A stretch of DNA of 64,000 bases from contig JAGCJW010000006.1 in NCBI GenBank assembly GCA_017647785.1, forward strand, positions 62,001 to 126,000. Reading direction: 5' to 3'. Below are positions 45,823 to 54,554 of the stretch, in pieces. Source of the stretch: Bacteroidales bacterium. GTDB lineage: Bacteria > Bacteroidota > Bacteroidia > Bacteroidales > P3. Within the stretch, counting starts at the first letter, position 1; each line of letters opens with the position of its first letter. A model generated the notes under the pieces. That model was not told where the DNA came from. It did not search any database and saw only the letters and a list, made by a program, of their open reading frames with translations. Both the position numbers and the translations under genes were made by a program.

Positions 45823-47043
45823 CTAATTGGATTTTAAGTGACTTATTATTTTTTCACAAGCGCCTGTTTTATCCTCTACATATTTTTTAGCTGAGTTACA
45901 AGCTCTATTGTAAATTTCATTATCTATTAGAAGTGTGCTTAGGATATTTTTTAACTCATTTGCATCACATATACTATAAGCTGCTTTTAAATTTATTAAA
46001 TCAACAGCTTCTTGAAATTTATGATAATTTGTTCCAAAACAAATTGGCTTACCAAATGTTGCAGCTTCCAATGTATTATGAATTCCAACTCCAAATCCAC
46101 CACCAATATAAGCTATGTCGCAATATTGATATAGATTAGATAAAATTCCTATACAATTTATGATTAATACATTAGATTGTTTTGTGTTTTGAGATAATTC
46201 TGAATATAAAATAGAATTAGGGAATAATTCTTGTATTTCATTGATATGAGATTGAGCAATCACATGAGGAGCTATTATTAATTTTATATTCATTCCTTTT
46301 GTTGCTTGGGCAATAATTTTTTCATCAGGTAACCAAGAACTACCTGCTAAAATTATTTTTTCCTCTCCATTACAAAATTCTTCAATGTCAGGGAAACGTT
46401 TTGCATTATTGGCAATGGTCATTACTCTATCAAATCTTGTATCTCCACTTATTGTTACATTTGAATAACCAATAGTGTTCAACAAGCTTTCAGTTTCTTT
46501 ATTTTGTACAAAGAAATGCTCAAAATGTTTTAATTGTTTGCTAAACCATTTTCCGTACCAAGTGAAGAAATATTGGTTATTCCTTAGAATCAAAGAAACT
46601 TGAAATAACCTTCTTCTCTTTAAGGCAGAGATATAATTATACCAAAACTCATACTTCACAAAGAAAACTAAATCAGGATTAACTAAATCTACAAATTTTT
46701 TTGCATTTCTTTTTGTGTCATTAGGAAGATAAACAACCCAATCGGCTAAAGGTGTATTTTTTATTTGTTCATAGCCAGATGGTGAATAGAATGATAATAA
46801 TATTTTATAGTTTTGGAATTGTTTTTTTACTTCTTCAATTAAAGGACGTCCTTGTTCAAATTCTCCAAGTGAAGCACAATGAAACCAAGCTATATTTTCA
46901 TTAGGATTAATATTAGATAACTTCGCAAAACACTCCCTTTCACCTTTTAACATTGTCCTTATTTTTTTGTTAAAAGGTGCAATTAAGTTAAGAATTATAA
47001 TATAAATATAGATGAATAGATTATATAAAAAGTTCATTTTCAA
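45823..47043 (-). CDS. waaA: 3-deoxy-D-manno-octulosonic acid (Kdo) transferase
   Basis: Attaches Kdo to lipid A. The 406-residue GT30 glycosyltransferase has an N-terminal membrane anchor (NLFIYIYIIILNLIAPF), IAWFHCASLGEFEQGRPLIE with the catalytic Glu, WVVYLPNDTKRNAKKFVDLVNPDLVFFVKYEFWYN, the FVQNKET motif, ISGDTRFDRV and the C-terminal nucleotide-binding AYIGGGFGVGIHNTLEAA. It is part of the LPS inner-core pathway with lpxB. It lies between an outer-membrane protein gene and tamL, all closely spaced. Confidence 0.93.
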   Translation of the reverse strand: MKMNFLYNLFIYIYIIILNLIAPFNKKIRTMLKGERECFAKLSNINPNENIAWFHCASLGEFEQGRPLIEEVKKQFQNYKILLSFYSPSGYEQIKNTPLADWVVYLPNDTKRNAKKFVDLVNPDLVFFVKYEFWYNYISALKRRRLFQVSLILRNNQYFFTWYGKWFSKQLKHFEHFFVQNKETESLLNTIGYSNVTISGDTRFDRVMTIANNAKRFPDIEEFCNGEEKIILAGSSWLPDEKIIAQATKGMNIKLIIAPHVIAQSHINEIQELFPNSILYSELSQNTKQSNVLIINCIGILSNLYQYCDIAYIGGGFGVGIHNTLEAATFGKPICFGTNYHKFQEAVDLINLKAAYSICDANELKNILSTLLIDNEIYNRACNSAKKYVEDKTGACEKIISHLKSN

Positions 47044-47046
47044 TAA

Positions 47047-47832
47047 TTAGTAGTAAATTTTATCGGAATCCCTACCATAAAAAGGGAACATCCATCCAAA
47101 TTTTAAAGTAAACATCCCATCGTGATAAAGATTGTTGTCACCTCTTCTCAAATCAAATTGATAATTTCTTGTCATTTTAGTAAACGCATTATCAATTTGC
47201 ACACCTAAATAGAAGTTTACAAAGTTTTTCTTACTCATTTGGATGTATCCTAAAAATACAGAAGCCATAGCGCCTCTCATTTGTCTATCATAACCATAAG
47301 CATAGACACTATCTATTTGAGGAGCTTGTGTAAGGGTTGGTTGATAAATTATTTGATGTTGAATAAATCCTAAACCAGCAGTTAGCATTAATCCAGAATT
47401 AGGGTTAGAAAACCAAAGAGGTATTACTTTTCCTCCAAAGATAGAAAGGCTTAGATTTCTATTATAAGCAACTACCCCAGCATTAGTACCATCTTTCCCT
47501 ATAACAAAAGGGTCTGATGTGTTTACTAGCATATCTGCTAAAATATCATTTTTGATCTTTACATTGTCTGAACCAAATTGAAAACCGAATTCACAATAGT
47601 AAATCCAATTTTTTTCAGTCTTCCAACCTAAATTTACATTTGTATTTAAGAAAGAATAATATCTGTTTCCCATTTCTCCATAAGGAAAGGTCCACCCTGC
47701 AGACGCTGTGAAAAAAGGAGTACTTATTGCAGTATCTTGTCCTATTATTTCCTCTCTTCTTTCTTGTGCATTAATCAAAGTACAGAAAGATATACTTAAT
47801 AAAAATGTTATAATAGTAAGTTTTTTCATCAT
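47047..47832 (-). CDS. Hypothetical secreted beta-rich (outer-membrane barrel-like) protein
   Basis: A 261-residue protein with a signal peptide (LTIITFLLSISFCTLINAQ) and alternating strands with aromatic girdle residues (FTASAGWTFPYGEMG, WIYYCEFGFQFGSD, NFVNFYLGVQIDN), ending in LKFGWMFPFYGRDSDKIYY. This fits a small outer-membrane beta-barrel of about eight to twelve strands, although the end is not a canonical terminal Phe. It is similar in style to proteins often found near LPS genes in Bacteroidales, but I cannot name a family. It is 3 bases upstream of waaA. Confidence 0.75.
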   Translation of the reverse strand: MMKKLTIITFLLSISFCTLINAQERREEIIGQDTAISTPFFTASAGWTFPYGEMGNRYYSFLNTNVNLGWKTEKNWIYYCEFGFQFGSDNVKIKNDILADMLVNTSDPFVIGKDGTNAGVVAYNRNLSLSIFGGKVIPLWFSNPNSGLMLTAGLGFIQHQIIYQPTLTQAPQIDSVYAYGYDRQMRGAMASVFLGYIQMSKKNFVNFYLGVQIDNAFTKMTRNYQFDLRRGDNNLYHDGMFTLKFGWMFPFYGRDSDKIYY

Positions 47833-47842
47833 TATTTTAAAT

Positions 47843-49525
47843 TTATTGTTTTATGAAAATGATTCTTTGTTTTATTTTTTTTGTTTCAAGAATAAAAATA
47901 TTAATTCTTGATTTCAATTTACTAATATCAAGAGTCGTTATACCTTTTTCAAGATTACCAGATAAGAATGAACGACCTTCTGTGTCTAATATTGTATAAC
48001 TAGCAGGTTCATTTGAATTTACATATAGTTTATCAAAACATGGGTTAGGATAAACAAAAAAATCTTGTTTGAAATCATTACTAATACCTTCAATAGATGT
48101 TGAAGTAGGGGATAGATTTATAGTTTTGAATAAAGTAGTAGAATTATCTTCTATTGTGATGTTTATTATAGTGTCGTTGTAACCTTCGGCTTCAATTTTA
48201 ATATCATAATTACCCGTTAACAAAGGTCTAAAGAAATAACCATCTACATTTGAAGATACAAAAGAGTTTTCATCATCTAAACCTAAAACTTTAATTTTTG
48301 CAGAAGTTATTATTTGATTATTTGTGTTATCTCTTATTATGCCTTCAATACCATTTAAAGTGTTTTTTATATAATTAAGGAGAGGAAATTTTAAATAGTT
48401 CCAATACGATGGCAATAAGTTAGAAGATGGCTTTTTTTCAGTGCTTATCTCCAATGTTAAGTCTCTTGTTCCAGAGTAATAGTTGAGCCAATCTTGGTAA
48501 GAACCATAAATAGGATACCAATCTGCACCATGAATAACACCACTGCTACATACGTCTGTAAAATAGCTGTTCCCCGCAATATTTCTCGTTTGACTGACAA
48601 ATTGCTGACAGTTATTAATAAACCAATTCTTATCTGGGTGTTGCCTTTGAAACGATTGCCAAGAATCCCATGGATAATTACAAACCTCAGCTCCAGTATG
48701 AATATTTACTGATAAATCAAAATTTTCTTCTTGCGAGTATTGCATCAAATTTAATGTCTCTATTTGATGTTCTTCTCCGTCTGGATTTGAACCTAACAAA
48801 GGATTAGGAAAGTTTCTGTTTAAATCAATATAATTGGCATTGTAACGAGTGGAATTATTAATATTGTTATTTCCTCCCGCATACATTCCGTCAGGATTAA
48901 GTAAAGGAGAAATATAAATTTGAACATTAGATATTATGCTTTCTACAAGAGTGTCTGTTTGGAAATTATTAAGTAGATAATCAGCTAAACGTAACAACAT
49001 AACACAGCCTAGAGGCTCATCACCATGAATTGTTGATGCGTAAAAGAATTTAGGATTGTGAGAATTTTCTCCATTATGTATTTTTAGGGCTAGAAGCAAT
49101 TTATTATTCTTGCTAAAACCGATAGTGTCTAAACTGCATATTTCAGGGAATTCTTCTACAAAAGAATGCATTAAGTCTACATAAACTTGATAGGATGGGT
49201 AACAATTCCATTCTTTCATTTGCTCTACAGAGATTGCAACTTGTAAAGCTTTTTCGGTTTCTGTACTTTCAAATAATCTGTAATCAAGACCTAATGTGAG
49301 GAAATTATGAAATTCTTTATTGTTTACATAAACTAAGTATTCATTATTTATTTTACGATCTATACTTGTAAAACTTGATAATTTATTTACATTTTTATCA
49401 TCAATTTTTACTAATATCTTAGCCTCTCCATAGAGGTTTAATATGTTGCTTACTTTGTTATATTCTTGACAATAACAAGCAAGAGTAAAACACAAGCATA
49501 AAACAATAATAATACACTTCCTCAT
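47843..49525 (-). CDS. Secreted M14 zinc carboxypeptidase with T9SS sorting domain
   Basis: A 560-residue exported enzyme. Signal peptide CIIIVLCLCFTLACYCQ; M14 domain about residues 85-370 with zinc ligands in ASTIHGDEPLG (HxxE) and the later His in VNIHTGAEVC, and the catalytic Glu region RDLTLEISTEKKPS. A carboxypeptidase-regulatory-like domain (GIIRDNTNNQIITSAKIKVLG) and a C-terminal T9SS type A sorting domain (FFVYPNPCFDKLYVNSNE) follow. It trims C-terminal residues from peptides outside the cell. An in-frame ATG at 49591 lies beyond the promoter and inside the terminator, so the start at 49525 is used. It heads the waaA-tamL gene run. Confidence 0.88.
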   Translation of the reverse strand: MRKCIIIVLCLCFTLACYCQEYNKVSNILNLYGEAKILVKIDDKNVNKLSSFTSIDRKINNEYLVYVNNKEFHNFLTLGLDYRLFESTETEKALQVAISVEQMKEWNCYPSYQVYVDLMHSFVEEFPEICSLDTIGFSKNNKLLLALKIHNGENSHNPKFFYASTIHGDEPLGCVMLLRLADYLLNNFQTDTLVESIISNVQIYISPLLNPDGMYAGGNNNINNSTRYNANYIDLNRNFPNPLLGSNPDGEEHQIETLNLMQYSQEENFDLSVNIHTGAEVCNYPWDSWQSFQRQHPDKNWFINNCQQFVSQTRNIAGNSYFTDVCSSGVIHGADWYPIYGSYQDWLNYYSGTRDLTLEISTEKKPSSNLLPSYWNYLKFPLLNYIKNTLNGIEGIIRDNTNNQIITSAKIKVLGLDDENSFVSSNVDGYFFRPLLTGNYDIKIEAEGYNDTIINITIEDNSTTLFKTINLSPTSTSIEGISNDFKQDFFVYPNPCFDKLYVNSNEPASYTILDTEGRSFLSGNLEKGITTLDISKLKSRINIFILETKKIKQRIIFIKQ

Positions 49526-49531
49526 ATTTTG

Positions 49532-49539
49532 CAAAGATA
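49532..49539 (-). promoter_or_regulatory. -7 element directly abutting the M14 gene start
   Basis: Minus-strand TATCTTTG ends only 6 bases before the ATG at 49525. A weak CTTG lies 18 bp upstream. If used, the transcript would have almost no leader. Confidence 0.45.
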
Positions 49540-49560
49540 AAGAAAAAAATATAAAAACAA

Positions 49561-49604
49561 GGAAAAAGAGTCGTTGAACACTAAAATTCAACGACTCTTT
49601 TTCC
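49561..49604. terminator. Bidirectional rho-independent terminator after rnfE
   Basis: A perfect 18-base stem (49561-49578 with 49587-49604; core AGAGTCGTTGAA/TTCAACGACTCT) has an 8-base loop. It follows the last rnf gene on the minus strand. Confidence 0.88.
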
Positions 49605-49617
49605 TCTTATGTTAATT

Positions 49618-50208
49618 TTATTGTTGTTTAGATTTCAATTTATTAACCAATGCGATTAAATATCCTAATGCTATGAATGCTCCAGGAGCAAGAACGAATA
49701 TTAAGATTCCGTCAGCATCTCCTATAAATTTCATTCCGAAAATAGAGCCTGAACCTAATACCTCTCTAACTATACCTAAGATTGTTAAACCGAGAGTGAA
49801 TCCAAGTCCCATTCCGATTCCGTCAAACATAGAGTTTACAACGTTGTTCTTGCTTGCAAAGGCTTCTGCACGTCCTAAAATCAAACAGTTTACAACAATC
49901 AACGGAATAAACAATCCTAAACTTTCGTAAAGTGAAGGTAAATATGCTTGCATACATAGTTGCAATACTGTTACGAAAGAGGCAATAATTACAATGAAAG
50001 CAGGGATTCTCACTTTGTCTGGAACAAGATTCTTTAATAATGAAATCGCAATATTACTCAATATTAAAACGAATGTTGTGCATAATCCCATACCCATACC
50101 GTTTATTGCAGAGGTTGTAGTTCCTAATGTAGGACACATACCCAATAATAAACAAAAAACAGGGTTTTCTTTTATGATACCATTTATTATAATCTTAAAC
50201 TTATTCAT
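49618..50208 (-). CDS. rnfE: Rnf electron transport complex subunit E
   Basis: A 196-residue integral membrane subunit with six helices. It has ENPVFCLLLGMCPTLGTTTSA near the N-terminus, PLIVVNCLILGRAEAFASKNN and the E-type signature DGIGMGLGFTLGLTILGIVRE, which distinguishes it from the homologous RnfA. Each carries one half of a membrane-embedded iron-sulfur site (Cys in GMCPTL and VNCLILG). A longer reading from 50250 overlaps rnfG and is rejected in favour of the ATG at 50208. It is the last gene of the operon; the terminator at 49561-49604 follows, with no rnfA. Confidence 0.93.
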   Translation of the reverse strand: MNKFKIIINGIIKENPVFCLLLGMCPTLGTTTSAINGMGMGLCTTFVLILSNIAISLLKNLVPDKVRIPAFIVIIASFVTVLQLCMQAYLPSLYESLGLFIPLIVVNCLILGRAEAFASKNNVVNSMFDGIGMGLGFTLGLTILGIVREVLGSGSIFGMKFIGDADGILIFVLAPGAFIALGYLIALVNKLKSKQQ

Positions 50209-50212
50209 AGTC

Positions 50213-50812
50213 TTATTTGTTTTGTTGTTTTTGATATTCCATAAATACATTGTAAGCAGTTTTTACAGAAGCTAAAAATGCTCTTGAAGTAATGGTTGAT
50301 GCTGTGATTGCATCTATTTCTCCTCCGTCTTTGCTTACTTTGAAACTTTCTTCTGATGGATTCTTACCTCTTATGTCTTGTTTGTTTCTTGCAGTCTTAA
50401 ACCAAGAAGTTGCTTTTTCTCCTAATCCTGGTGTTTCGCTCATTGATAATATTGCATAGTTTACAATCTTACCCTCAGCATCAAATCCAACCATAGATTT
50501 TATTTGTCCACCATATCCGTTGTTATCAAAAGTTTCCACAGCCACTGCAATAAGCTTATCGTTCTCAAAAGCAGGATATATAGTGAACTTTTCTGAATAA
50601 GAATCTATTGAAATCTCTACAGGATTTCCTATTTTCATATTGGCATTTGTAGGTAATACTTCTTTGATAGCATTAGTTTTCTTTTCTTCTGCAGCTTTTT
50701 CAATTGGGCTTTTCGTCAATACATAAACACTTCCAAGAATTGCAGAAGCTCCAAAAGAGATAATGGCTAAGGACATTACCATATTTTTTAATGAAGAATT
50801 TAATTTTGCCAT
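50213..50812 (-). CDS. rnfG: Rnf electron transport complex subunit G
   Basis: A 199-residue subunit with one N-terminal transmembrane helix (LAIISFGASAILGSVYVL) and a periplasmic FMN-binding domain. ETPGLGEKATSWF and GGEIDAITASTITSRAFL include the Ser/Thr-rich motif whose threonine bonds FMN covalently. The ATG at 50812 (MAKLNSS) is used rather than one at 50842, which would extend into rnfD. It sits in the order D-G-E, as in other Bacteroidota. Confidence 0.92.
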   Translation of the reverse strand: MAKLNSSLKNMVMSLAIISFGASAILGSVYVLTKSPIEKAAEEKKTNAIKEVLPTNANMKIGNPVEISIDSYSEKFTIYPAFENDKLIAVAVETFDNNGYGGQIKSMVGFDAEGKIVNYAILSMSETPGLGEKATSWFKTARNKQDIRGKNPSEESFKVSKDGGEIDAITASTITSRAFLASVKTAYNVFMEYQKQQNK

Positions 50813-50831
50813 AATTCTATAGTTTTTATTA

Positions 50832-51764
50832 TTAATAACCAAATCTCTTTGGTTTACACATCTTGTTAATTAAAGGAGTAAGTGCATTCATAATCAATAT
50901 TGCGAAAGAAACTCCCTCAGGCATTGGTCCGAAACAACGGAATATGATTGTAAGTAAACCACAACCAACACCAAATATTATTTGTCCTGTTTTTGTAATT
51001 GGACTTGTAGCCATATCGGTCGCCATAAAGATAGCACCAAGCATAAGTCCACCAGCAAGAATGTGAGTTGTAGGATCAACAGTGATTCCTGCCAAATAAA
51101 GAATGCCAGCAAATAGCCAAGATGAAGCAATGAAAGAAATAGGAATATGCCATGTGATAACTTTTCTCAAAAGCATAAATAAACCTCCAAGAATGATAGC
51201 AATCGCTGAAACTTCTCCGAAACTTCCACCAGTTGCTCCAATAAGAGTATCCATCAACTCAGGGGTTTGTCCATTTTTTATTAAAGACAAAGGAGTAGGT
51301 CCTGTTAAAGCATCTACTGTTTTTGCAGTTGGCCATTCAGACATTGCAACATTTGTTGGGAAAGAAAGGAATAAGAAAACTCTACCTACTAATGCAGGAT
51401 TAAAAGGATTCTTTCCTAATCCTCCAAAGGTCATCTTACCAATGCCTATTGCAACTAATGCTCCTATTATAACAATATAGAAAGGAATATTTGAAGGCAA
51501 ATTAAAAGCCAAAAGCATACCAGTGATTACGGCTGAACCATCTGAAATTGTTTGCTCACCTTTTAATAGGAATTTTTGAATTAACCATTCAAATAATATA
51601 CAAGCAGCAACAGATACTGCGGTTACTGCTAATACTCTAAATCCGAAAAAATACACTCCAACTAATAAAGCTGGGATTAGTGCAATAACTACGCTCCACA
51701 TAATACTTTGTGTGGTATCTTTGCTTTGAACGTGTGGAGATCCTGAAACTTTAAGTAATGCCAT
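50832..51764 (-). CDS. rnfD: Rnf electron transport complex subunit D
   Basis: A 310-residue membrane protein with about nine helices. SPHVQSKDTTQSIMWSVVIALIPAL is the typical cytoplasmic entry. GIGKMTFGGLGKNPFNPALVGRVFL is the NqrB/RnfD signature. LTGPTPLSLIK carries the threonine expected to bind FMN. MATDMATSPITKTGQIIFGVGCGLL follows near the C-terminus. It is part of the ion-translocating core. Between it and rnfC lies an unrelated secreted protein gene. Confidence 0.93.
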   Translation of the reverse strand: MALLKVSGSPHVQSKDTTQSIMWSVVIALIPALLVGVYFFGFRVLAVTAVSVAACILFEWLIQKFLLKGEQTISDGSAVITGMLLAFNLPSNIPFYIVIIGALVAIGIGKMTFGGLGKNPFNPALVGRVFLFLSFPTNVAMSEWPTAKTVDALTGPTPLSLIKNGQTPELMDTLIGATGGSFGEVSAIAIILGGLFMLLRKVITWHIPISFIASSWLFAGILYLAGITVDPTTHILAGGLMLGAIFMATDMATSPITKTGQIIFGVGCGLLTIIFRCFGPMPEGVSFAILIMNALTPLINKMCKPKRFGY

Positions 51765-51786
51765 CTTTTATATTTTTGTTATTTTG

Positions 51787-52290
51787 TTAGTTTTGAAATT
51801 CAATACTCTCTATTATATTGATAAAGACTTCTTTGTCTAATTCGTAATTCTCATCATCTTGTGCCATTGCAAGGAAAATAAAAATTTGATCTTCTATCTT
51901 TAAAAAAGAAAAAATACTATTTACTTTCACATCATTCAAAAGATAAGTAACCTCATACATACACTCATCTTGCTCTTGATTGTGCTCAATTATAGCAAAG
52001 TCTGAGTATAAATCCTTCATATCTTCTAAATTGATAGCTTTGACAAATTCCTCTAAACTGCCATCTTCCCACAGTGCACTACTTATTTGAAGATGAGTAT
52101 GTATTAAAGAATTTTGATTGTTTTTATATATAGTTATCGTTCCATTCTCTTGGTCCTCTTCCAACTCCCAACCATTAGGATATTGTACAGAATAGCCATT
52201 GTCAAGATTGTGATAAATTGCATTTTCTTGACAGAAAAGACCACTACAAATAAAACATATAACAAATAAGACAAACAATCTCTTTATCAT
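51787..52290 (-). CDS. Hypothetical secreted protein inside the rnf operon (PsbP/DUF1795-like)
   Basis: A 167-residue protein with a signal peptide (LFVLFVICFICSGLFCQ). The mature part begins DNGYSVQYPNGWELEEDQ, reminiscent of PsbP/DUF1795-type folds ('F-x-YP-x-GW'). It continues with ISSALWEDGSLEEFVKAI and ends in a 'NIIESIEFQ' helix-strand common to that fold. Function is unknown. It lies 22 bases upstream of rnfD and 8 bases downstream of rnfC, in the same direction, and so is almost certainly co-transcribed with the Rnf genes. It could be an accessory or assembly factor, or an unrelated insertion. Confidence 0.75.
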   Translation of the reverse strand: MIKRLFVLFVICFICSGLFCQENAIYHNLDNGYSVQYPNGWELEEDQENGTITIYKNNQNSLIHTHLQISSALWEDGSLEEFVKAINLEDMKDLYSDFAIIEHNQEQDECMYEVTYLLNDVKVNSIFSFLKIEDQIFIFLAMAQDDENYELDKEVFINIIESIEFQN

Positions 52291-52298
52291 ATCTTGAT

Positions 52299-53630
52299 TT
52301 ATTTTTTGCTTCTTGCTCTACGAAGTGCTCCTATCTTACTCTTAGCAACTCTTATAATATCAAGCAATGGTTGTCCTGCAGGGCAAGTGAATAAACAACT
52401 ACCACATTCTATGCAGTCCATAGCACATTCCTTTTCTGCCTCTTCCCATCTTTCTTGTTTTGCAAGCAATGAAATTTGAATAGGCTCCAATCCCATCGGA
52501 CAAGCAGAAACACACTTTCCACAACGCAAACAATTTGTTGTTTTCTTTCTGCTTGCTTCAGCCTCTGTCATAACAAGAATACTTGAAGTAGTCTTTGTTG
52601 TAGGAGCAGATAAATCCATCATAGCTTTACCCATCATAGGACCACCATTTATTACTTTTCCTGTATTTTCTGGCAATCCTCCACAATAATCTATTATGGA
52701 TTGGATAGAAGTACCAACTCTAACTAAAAGGTTGCGATTGTTTTCAACAGCTTTGCCTGTAAAGGTCAAAATATTGTCTATCAAAGGACGATTTTTTTGA
52801 ACCGCTTGATAAATAGCAAAAGCAGTACCAACATTATTTACAACACAACCAACCTCTATTGGAAGTTTACCACTTGGGACCTCTCTTTTAGTTAAAGCAT
52901 ATATAAGTTGTTTTTCAGCACCTTGTGGATATTTAGTCTTTAAAGCAACAACCTCTGTTCCTGGGTACTTATTTATAATAGTTTTCAAAGCATTGATAGC
53001 CTTTGGCTTGTTTGTCTCGATTCCTATCTTTGCTTTGTTTATATTCAAAGCCTTTTTCATGATTTCGACTCCTATCAGAACTTCCTCTGTGTGTTCTAAT
53101 AACAATCTATTATCAGAAGTCAAATAAGGTTCACATTCTGCCGCATTTATAATCACATAATCTACATGCTTATCCTCAGGAACCATATATTTAACATGAG
53201 TAGGGAAAGCAGCTCCTCCTAAACCAACTATTCCTCTATCTTTAATTCTTTCTATTATTTCTTGAGAAGAAAGTTTAATATCTTGAACTATATCTTCTGA
53301 TGTGTCAATATCTTCACACCACTCGTCTTCTTCTACATCTATATAGAAAGCAGGTTTTTTATATCCGTTAAAATCTGTTGCTACATCTATCTTTGTAATC
53401 ACACCTGTATAAGGAGAGTGAGTGTTAGCACAGATAAAAGCTTCTGCTTTGGCTAATAATTGACCTGTTTTTACTCTATCTCCTTTTTGTACAACAGGAG
53501 TAGAAGGCGCCCCTAAATGCTGACTAACAAAAACAACAGCCTTTTGTTGTAATGGAAATAATTCAATAGCGTTTTCTGATGCTAATTTATTTTCTTGTGG
53601 GTGAACTCCACCTAATCGAAATGTATTCAT
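52299..53630 (-). CDS. rnfC: Rnf electron transport complex subunit C
   Basis: A 443-residue peripheral subunit that binds NADH and FMN. VFVSQHLGAPSTPVVQKGDRV begins the biotinyl/lipoyl-like domain. The FMN/NAD-binding region includes GIVGLGGAAFPTHVKY and INAAECEPYLTSDNRLLLEH. Two ferredoxin-type motifs follow: CLRCGKCVSACPMGLEP and CIECGSCLFTCPAGQP. It accepts electrons from RnfB by way of the other subunits and reduces NAD+. It is 18 bases after rnfB. Confidence 0.95.
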   Translation of the reverse strand: MNTFRLGGVHPQENKLASENAIELFPLQQKAVVFVSQHLGAPSTPVVQKGDRVKTGQLLAKAEAFICANTHSPYTGVITKIDVATDFNGYKKPAFYIDVEEDEWCEDIDTSEDIVQDIKLSSQEIIERIKDRGIVGLGGAAFPTHVKYMVPEDKHVDYVIINAAECEPYLTSDNRLLLEHTEEVLIGVEIMKKALNINKAKIGIETNKPKAINALKTIINKYPGTEVVALKTKYPQGAEKQLIYALTKREVPSGKLPIEVGCVVNNVGTAFAIYQAVQKNRPLIDNILTFTGKAVENNRNLLVRVGTSIQSIIDYCGGLPENTGKVINGGPMMGKAMMDLSAPTTKTTSSILVMTEAEASRKKTTNCLRCGKCVSACPMGLEPIQISLLAKQERWEEAEKECAMDCIECGSCLFTCPAGQPLLDIIRVAKSKIGALRRARSKK

Positions 53631-53648
53631 AATCTTTCTACTGGCTAA

Positions 53649-54485
53649 TTAGAGGTTTTCTTCTTTCTTAATAGGGAAATTAACTGCATGAATTGCACCT
53701 GTTGGACATTCTGCAACACATTTCCTACATAGTTTACACTTGTTAAAATCTATGTATGCTACATTATTGTTTATGCTAATTGCTTCAAAAGGACAAGCCT
53801 TTGCACATTTACCACAACCAATACATGCTGCTTCACAATTCTTCTTTGCAGCAGCTCCTTTTTCTTGATTTATGCAACTAACAAAAACTCTACGAGAATT
53901 TTTACCTTTGTTTCTTAATTCAATCACAGAACGTGGACAAGTCTTCACGCAAGCTCCACAAGCTACACATTTTTCTTCATCTACCTCAGGTAATTTAGTT
54001 TCTGGATTGATATGTATTGCATCAAAACTACATGCCTTAACACAATTTCCAAGTCCTAAACAGCCATTAGCACAGCCTCCTTCGCTTGAAAAAGTCATGT
54101 GAGCGAAAAGGCAGTTGTCAAAACCTTCAAAATTTGCCTTTGCTTGAGTGTTACATTTTCCACCATTACATCTTACAACGGCAATCTTAGGTTCAGAAGC
54201 TTCTACTGAGAGATTCATAACTTCTGCTATTTCGTTCATAGTGCTTGCTCCACCAACAGGACAAAATTTATTTTCTAAACTTTCATTTTTTACTATTGCT
54301 TCTGCTAGTGCTCTACAACCAGCATATCCACATCCACCACAGTTAGCACCAGGCAATTTTTCACAAACAGTATCTATACGAGGGTCTTCGTAAACTTTAA
54401 ATTTTTGGGCAACAAAGTATAGTATTATAGCAGCAACTGCCCCTATGATGCTCAAAGCTAAAATCGCATAAATAATTGAACTCAT
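53649..54485 (-). CDS. rnfB: Rnf electron transport complex subunit B (ferredoxin entry)
   Basis: A 278-residue iron-sulfur protein. One N-terminal membrane helix (IYAILALSIIGAVAAIILYFV) is followed by the ASC/Fe-S domain LPGANCGGCGYAGCRALAEAI and several ferredoxin motifs: CANGCLGLGNCVKAC, CVACGACVKTCP, CIGCGKCAKACPF and CKLCRKCVAECPTGAI. This subunit takes electrons from reduced ferredoxin. It is the first gene of the operon, with promoter elements at 54524-54554. Confidence 0.95.
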   Translation of the reverse strand: MSSIIYAILALSIIGAVAAIILYFVAQKFKVYEDPRIDTVCEKLPGANCGGCGYAGCRALAEAIVKNESLENKFCPVGGASTMNEIAEVMNLSVEASEPKIAVVRCNGGKCNTQAKANFEGFDNCLFAHMTFSSEGGCANGCLGLGNCVKACSFDAIHINPETKLPEVDEEKCVACGACVKTCPRSVIELRNKGKNSRRVFVSCINQEKGAAAKKNCEAACIGCGKCAKACPFEAISINNNVAYIDFNKCKLCRKCVAECPTGAIHAVNFPIKKEENL

Positions 54486-54523
54486 AATATCTTTTTGTTA
54501 GTAAATAATAATTTTTCAATCTA

Positions 54524-54554
54524 CAAAGTTACATTTTTTTATTTAATCTGCAAT
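54524..54554 (-). promoter_or_regulatory. Promoter of the rnf operon
   Basis: Minus-strand TAACTTTG (54524-54531) with ATTG (54551-54554) exactly 19 bp upstream, one base from consensus. The rnfB start codon lies 38 bases downstream of the -7 element. Confidence 0.65.

Noticed and set aside
50209-50250. Longer rnfE starting inside rnfG
   Set aside because: The extra residues are not RnfE-like; the ATG at 50208 lies just after the rnfG stop.
51103-51480. Plus-strand open frame of 125 codons opposite rnfD
   Set aside because: rnfD is certain on the other strand; the opposite frame is open only because of membrane-protein codon composition.
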